From contig CAYTFK010000127.1 in assembly GCA_964436865.1 (NCBI GenBank), positions 1 through 18,162 on the forward strand: a stretch of DNA of 18,162 nucleotides, written 5' to 3'. The notes below the pieces were generated by a model. The model was given only the letters and a program-made list of their open reading frames with translations. It was not told the origin of the DNA and did not search any database. Shown here in pieces: positions 14,822-18,162 of the stretch. The translations under genes and the position numbers were made by a program. The stretch comes from JAXGPP01 sp964436865 (GTDB taxonomy: Bacteria > Planctomycetota > Planctomycetia > Pirellulales > Thermoguttaceae). Within the stretch, counting starts at the first letter, position 1; each line of letters opens with the position of its first letter.

Positions 14822-16450
14822 CTAGCGTAGCCGGTAGCCGCCCGAAGCTTGCAGTGCGGGACGACCAAGCGGCTTCACACCGCCAATCTGGGCGCTCGGC
14901 GCAGCCTGTTCGCCAACTGGCGTTTCGGCCGGACTCTGCCCAATCACAACCGCCTGCGGGGTCTCGCTCACGCCGACATTTCCGGCTTCGTCGCGGACTT
15001 CCAGCCGGACGAGCAACCGGGCGGGAGTCTGCGGGTTGGCTCTCCAGACGTATTGGCCCGTGTTCTCAATCTCGGCGGCAATCGGGAACCACTCTCCCCC
15101 AGCCGCGTCGCGGGCATAGAGCGATACGGGGCGTTCGGCCAGACGCGCGTCGCTAGCCTCCCAGCGGATGAGCAACTGCCCGGCCTGACCGCCTGCTCCT
15201 GGCTCCACCGCGGCAATGCGGGCCAATGGGCGTGTAAGGTCGACGTTGATCAGCATATCGGCAGCGGTCCCTCTACCGGGCGCCTGCGGCAAAGCGCCGG
15301 CTCCACCTGCCACCGCGATCTTGAATCCGTAGAGCCCCTCCTGGTCAACGCTCACGAGCATCGGACTCCGACCGTCATTATCGATGCCAAATCGCGACCA
15401 GCTTGCGCCCCCGTCACGAGTGCCCCAGAGTTCGACACTCGGGACAGCTGACGATCCTGCCGACTCGATCCGGTATTCCATCTCAAACAAACGCGAATTG
15501 ACTGAACGAGTCGGCGGTTGCGCCGCCGCCATCTCCGCCGGTGAGGGCGAAGCTGAGGGAGTCGGCTTCGCCGCCGGCGCAACGTACTGCGACTGCACAG
15601 GCGGGCTGGTCGGCGCGACGACCGGCGCCGCGCCTTGAGACGACGCGGTCGGATTCGCCGGCGGGGGCGTTGAAGACAGCGCGCTGGGCGGCCCGGGGGG
15701 GCCGGGGTTCTGCGCCAAGTAGAACGGATTGTCGGCCGCGCTGGCGGTCTGGTCGGGTGGCGTTTGTGCCGGAGAAGTCGCGGCGGCGAGATCGATCTGT
15801 GCATGCGTGACGTCGCGGTTGCCGGCCTTGTCAGCGACTTCGGCGCGGATCTCGATGCGGCGCGATCCGCTTTGCGGCCACCACGTCACTGCGTCGGTCC
15901 AACTCGGGCCGCTTCGCTGCAACGCTTCACGGTTGACCGCCAGAGGTTGCCACAGTCCGCCATCAACGCGGTATTGAATCTGCAATGTCTGGGGGTCCGG
16001 GTCGGTCTCGGTCAATGTCCATTTCGCCGCAATCTGCCCCGCATTGCCGCGAGCGGCTTCAAGCTTCAGATCAGGCGCCGACGTGTCCACCACGACCCGC
16101 AGGCCCGGCCCAGCCGCTCGGTCCGCATGGGTTTGACCGCTGCGATCCATCGTCCGGATGACGAACCAGTATTCCCCATCGCGAGCCGTACGGAACAAGA
16201 ACTGGCCTCGCTCCGGTGCCACCCGGTCGTAGAATTGCCAACTGCGACCCTGGTCTGCGGAGACGTACAGTTGCACCTCGGCGGCTTCGGTGCCGGGCTG
16301 GGAGCCGGCATTCACCTGAAAAGGAATGGCGAAGAACGTCTGCCGGGTAACAACAGGCTCCGGCAGACCGCCCGGCTTCACCCCCTCTCCTGGTGTAGTG
16401 GACGTCGAGACGAGCAGCCCAAGAATGGTCGCCAATTTACTAAACGACAC
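14822..16450 (-). CDS. Exported Asp-box/Ig-like protein with duplicated halves
   Basis: The 542-residue protein has a short hydrophobic leader (SKLATILGLLVSTS) consistent with export, though the cleavage site is unclear. Two similar halves flank a Pro/Ala/Ser linker (about 225-315). Half A (33-222) has SADQGRSW (64-71), DGEYWFVIRTMD (91-102), DTSAPDLKL (122-130), VDGGLWQPL (162-170) and AEVADKAGN (203-211). Half B (318-503) has TRDGGASW (344-351), EGLYGFKI (371-378), DLTRPLARI (404-412), AAGGEWFPI (449-457) and LEVRDEAGN (483-491). The S/TxDxGxSW motifs are Asp-box-like turns, and the AGN-ending segments resemble bacterial Ig/fibronectin strands, suggesting extracellular binding rather than catalysis. 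The GTG start at 16450 has GGGAGG 5 nt upstream. The gene heads a minus-strand set with holA and the lipoprotein. No named family is recognised. Confidence 0.82.
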   Translation of the reverse strand: MSFSKLATILGLLVSTSTTPGEGVKPGGLPEPVVTRQTFFAIPFQVNAGSQPGTEAAEVQLYVSADQGRSWQFYDRVAPERGQFLFRTARDGEYWFVIRTMDRSGQTHADRAAGPGLRVVVDTSAPDLKLEAARGNAGQIAAKWTLTETDPDPQTLQIQYRVDGGLWQPLAVNREALQRSGPSWTDAVTWWPQSGSRRIEIRAEVADKAGNRDVTHAQIDLAAATSPAQTPPDQTASAADNPFYLAQNPGPPGPPSALSSTPPPANPTASSQGAAPVVAPTSPPVQSQYVAPAAKPTPSASPSPAEMAAAQPPTRSVNSRLFEMEYRIESAGSSAVPSVELWGTRDGGASWSRFGIDNDGRSPMLVSVDQEGLYGFKIAVAGGAGALPQAPGRGTAADMLINVDLTRPLARIAAVEPGAGGQAGQLLIRWEASDARLAERPVSLYARDAAGGEWFPIAAEIENTGQYVWRANPQTPARLLVRLEVRDEAGNVGVSETPQAVVIGQSPAETPVGEQAAPSAQIGGVKPLGRPALQASGGYRLR

Positions 16451-16598
16451 GACAGCCTCCCTTACCCCTCTTTCACCGTGCAGCGGCCGCGGCTTCTCTT
16501 CGGCGCGCTAGTCGACCGTAATGGTCGTATCGGCATTGCTGAAAGTGCGGCTTAATGAAGCCTGGAGAAGGCTGCCAATTGGGAATTTTGAGCAAGTC

Positions 16599-16614
16599 TG
16601 GCACTCTTTGTGCT
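16599..16614 (+). promoter_or_regulatory. Candidate sigma-54 (-24/-12) promoter for the DPFA-repeat protein gene
   Basis: TGGCACTCTTTGTGCT matches the sigma-54 consensus TGGCACG-N4-TTGCW with two mismatches and the correct spacing: GG and GC are separated by exactly 10 bp. The invariant GG and GC dinucleotides are both present. It points toward the gene at 16907 and would leave a leader of about 280 nt. The palindrome CCAATTGG lies just upstream. Sigma-54 promoters need an activator, whose site I cannot identify. Confidence 0.4.
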
Positions 16615-16890
16615 TTGACGTTCTGCCTGCGGACGCGTGTGGGGCACTGAACCGTACGGCCGGGAGGACGCGCAGTCGCAGAGGATTGCTTGAAAGGCCT
16701 CCGTTGCCGAATTAGGATGAGTCGTAGCGCTCCCCCTGCTTGCTAGCTTGCTTGCAGGACAGCCCAACCACTTTCAGGAGTCGATCGCTTGTGTAGCCGC
16801 GACGGTGTCATGGTGGACTGACCGTCCGGGCGCTTCGACCACCCGCGCGGCAGCGACGGGTAGGTCTTCCTGGGCCCAATTCTTCCTTGC

Positions 16891-16896
16891 AAGGAG
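16891..16896 (+). promoter_or_regulatory. Shine-Dalgarno of the DPFA-repeat protein gene
   Basis: AAGGAG lies 10 nt before the ATG at 16907. With the signal peptide that follows, it fixes the start of this edge-truncated gene. Confidence 0.7.
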
Positions 16897-16906
16897 TCAG
16901 TTGACT

Positions 16907-18162
16907 ATGTACCGGAGTCTCGCATTCTTGGCCGCAGGAATGATCCTCCTCGGCGCAGAGTCTGCCAGCGGCCAGGAGGCTGTGCTCGGCCAGATGTATG
17001 GGAGTGGCGTACACGCCTACTTCTCGGGCGATTATCAACAGGCCTATGAATACCTTAGTCAGGCCGCCCAGGCCGGGACTCAGGACCCACGGACCTTCTA
17101 TTACCGTGGGTTGGCGTTGATGAGACTGGGCCGCGAGCCCGACGCGTTGCTCGACTTCCGCAAGGGAGCCGAACTTGAAGCGAAAGACATCAGCCAGTTC
17201 TACAACGTCCCGCGGGCTTTGGAACGCGTACAGGGATTCGACCGAATCCAACTGGAACGCTATCGGACCGAGGCACGCATGCTCGCCCTCCAACGCGAGC
17301 TTGAACTCCGCCGGCAGCGTTACGGAGAGATCCGGTCACAGCAACAGCAGGTTCTGCAACAACAGGCCGAAGCCGCTCCCGCCGCGCCGCCTGCGCCCGC
17401 TGCGGCGACGGAGGAAAGGGGGATCTTCGAAACGGGCCCGATCGAAGAGCCGATGGCAGCGCCGGCCGCTGCTGCTCCCGCCGCGCCAGTCGCGCCCGCG
17501 GCCGATCCATTTGCCGCGCCGGCGGCTCCCGCCGCTCAGCCAGGAGCAGCGCCCGCCAACGACGATCCGTTCGCCACTCCCGCAACTGGTGCTGACTCCG
17601 GCGCGGTCGCCATGCCACCAGCCGCTGATCCATTTGCGGCTCCGCCGGCCGGCGCTGCCGTGCCGGCTCCCGCAGCTCCGGCAGACTCCGATCCTTTCGC
17701 TATGCCAGCCGCCCCCGCCGCCGACGCTGCGGCTCCTGGTGACGACCCCTTTGCTGCACCTGCCGCTCCGGCTGCCGAAGGTGCCGCGGCCCCCGCCAAC
17801 AGCGATCCCTTCGCGATGCCCGCTGCGGATGCCGCCGCGCCCGCCGCTGACGCTGCGGCTCCTGGTGACGACCCCTTTGCTGCACCTGCCGCTCCGGCTG
17901 CCGAAGGTGCCGCGGCCCCCGCCAACAGCGATCCCTTCGCGATGCCCGCTGCGGATGCCGCCGCGCCCGCCGCTGACGCAGCGGCCCCAGCCGCCCCAGC
18001 CGCCCCAGACGCCCCAGACGCCCCAGCCGCCCCAGCCGCCCCAGCCGCCGACGGCGCCGCGGCTCCTGATGCGGCTGCCGATCCTTTCGCAATGCCGGCC
18101 GCCGACGCCGCTGCCCCTGCGGCCGACGCTGCAGCCCCTGCGGCCGATCCCTTCGCGATGCC
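16907..18162 (+). CDS. Secreted TPR protein with coiled coil and DPFA-repeat Ala/Pro/Asp tail (cut at right edge)
   Basis: The frame is open from the ATG at 16907 to the window end: 418 full codons, no stop. The translation starts MYRSLAFLAAGMILLGAESA, a signal peptide probably cleaved after SASG (19-22). Two TPR-like units follow (about 31-60, YFSGDYQQAYEYLSQAAQAG; 62-93, YYRGLALMRLGREPDALLDF). A charged Gln/Glu/Arg helix, likely a coiled coil, covers about 113-156. From 157 on the protein is low-complexity Ala/Pro/Asp with ten DPFA motifs starting at residues 200, 220, 241, 262, 280, 300, 322, 342, 392 and 414. TPRs usually mediate protein contacts; the tail looks disordered and wall- or periplasm-spanning. 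AAGGAG precedes the start by 10 nt, and a sigma-54-like site lies 300 bp upstream. Function is unknown. Confidence 0.85.
   Translation, partial: MYRSLAFLAAGMILLGAESASGQEAVLGQMYGSGVHAYFSGDYQQAYEYLSQAAQAGTQDPRTFYYRGLALMRLGREPDALLDFRKGAELEAKDISQFYNVPRALERVQGFDRIQLERYRTEARMLALQRELELRRQRYGEIRSQQQQVLQQQAEAAPAAPPAPAAATEERGIFETGPIEEPMAAPAAAAPAAPVAPAADPFAAPAAPAAQPGAAPANDDPFATPATGADSGAVAMPPAADPFAAPPAGAAVPAPAAPADSDPFAMPAAPAADAAAPGDDPFAAPAAPAAEGAAAPANSDPFAMPAADAAAPAADAAAPGDDPFAAPAAPAAEGAAAPANSDPFAMPAADAAAPAADAAAPAAPAAPDAPDAPAAPAAPAADGAAAPDAAADPFAMPAADAAAPAADAAAPAADPFAM
17723..17974 (+). repeat. Exact tandem duplication, 2 x 126 bp
   Basis: 17723-17848 and 17849-17974 are identical at every base, synonymous positions included. 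The first 5 bases of a third copy follow (17975-17979) before divergence. Each unit encodes 42 residues with one DPFAAP and one DPFAMP, so the duplication stays in frame and adds two motifs. The identity points to a recent event. Confidence 0.92.
17981..18043 (+). repeat. 9-bp microrepeat (GCC/GAC-GCC-CCA) x 7
   Basis: Seven tandem 9-bp units ending in GCCCCA encode Ala-Ala-Pro (five times) and Asp-Ala-Pro (twice, in the middle). They are in frame inside the low-complexity tail. They replace what would otherwise be a DPFA unit, matching the one large gap between DPFA motifs (residues 342 to 392). The array is slippage-prone. Confidence 0.88.

Larger units (their letters stand above)
16451..16906. 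other. 456-bp divergent intergenic region
   Basis: This is the longest gene-free stretch, between the Asp-box protein (minus) and the DPFA-repeat protein (plus). It holds the minus-strand Shine-Dalgarno GGGAGG (16456-16461), a small inverted repeat AGCCT/AGGCT (16559-16573, 5-nt loop), the palindrome CCAATTGG (16575-16582) and a sigma-54-like site (16599-16614). It also contains short TTGC/TAGC repeats (about 16739-16756), an inverted GACGGT/ACCGTC pair (about 16801-16827) and the plus-strand Shine-Dalgarno at 16891. A 71-codon minus-strand frame here does not look coding. No tRNA or known small RNA is recognised. Confidence 0.6.

Noticed and set aside
13655..14830. Plus-strand open frame (391 codons) covering all of holA
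   Set aside because: Antisense shadow; holA motifs and length are clear on the minus strand.
16552..16767. 71-codon minus-strand frame in the intergenic region
   Set aside because: No start signal, no hydrophobic or domain pattern, and it crosses the sigma-54-like site.
16808..17293. 161-codon minus-strand frame opposite the TPR part of the DPFA protein
   Set aside because: The plus strand has Shine-Dalgarno, signal peptide and TPRs; this is an antisense shadow.
17723..18043. Tandem repeats considered as a CRISPR array
   Set aside because: Repeats are contiguous, in frame and without unique spacers; no cas genes are nearby.
17503..18162. DPF motifs as bacterial versions of eukaryotic AP2-binding endocytic motifs
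   Set aside because: The resemblance is three residues long in a biased Ala/Pro/Asp tail; claims of planctomycete endocytosis do not make this specific, and no adaptor is in view.

Overview
The window is GC-rich bacterial chromosome and most likely comes from a planctomycete, Pirellulales-like. The evidence is the small membrane protein opening with the MSDNPYQSPES motif that is very common in planctomycetes, several secreted TPR, Ala/Pro-rich and Ig-like proteins of planctomycete style, a secreted protein with DPFA repeats, and a stand-alone TIGR03960-type radical SAM protein. This is inference from protein character, not from a marker gene. There are no rRNA or tRNA genes, insertion sequences or CRISPR arrays. 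I read 13 genes, two of them cut by the window edges. Neither edge gene has a closed reading frame here; both were read directly from the sequence.

Layout. (a) 1-1123: a Rieske ferredoxin fragment (minus) diverges from an HpcH/HpaI aldolase (plus) across a 107-bp promoter region. (b) 1124-1321: a convergent gap holding a perfect 10-bp hairpin. (c) 1322-10435: six co-directional minus-strand genes, in transcription order radical SAM, Cof-like HAD phosphatase, secreted TPR/zinc-metallopeptidase, MazG-type pyrophosphohydrolase with a Cys cluster, large exported membrane protein, ABC ATPase. The first five are spaced by 17 bp, 35 bp, a 4-bp GTGA overlap and a 4-bp ATGA overlap; the ABC gene follows after 103 bp. 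(d) 10673-12135: a divergent plus-strand pair, an exported L-isoaspartyl methyltransferase with an extra C-terminal beta-domain and the small NPYQSP membrane protein. (e) 12143-16450: three minus-strand genes, in transcription order a duplicated Asp-box/Ig-like exported protein, DNA polymerase III delta (holA) and an Ala/Pro-rich lipoprotein. They meet the plus-strand pair tail-to-tail with only 7 bp between. (f) 16451-16906: a 456-bp divergent intergenic region with a good sigma-54-like -24/-12 candidate. (g) 16907-end: a secreted TPR protein with a coiled coil and a long Ala/Pro/Asp tail carrying ten DPFA motifs, including an exact 126-bp tandem duplication.

Function. Much of the window encodes cell-envelope or exported proteins. 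The two overlapping junctions suggest the TPR-peptidase, MazG and membrane protein are translated together, but their shared role is unknown. I do not see a classic defence or mobile system. The most unusual items are the exported SAM-dependent protein-repair enzyme with its added beta-domain, the translationally coupled peptidase/MazG/membrane cassette, and the freshly duplicated DPFA-repeat tail.
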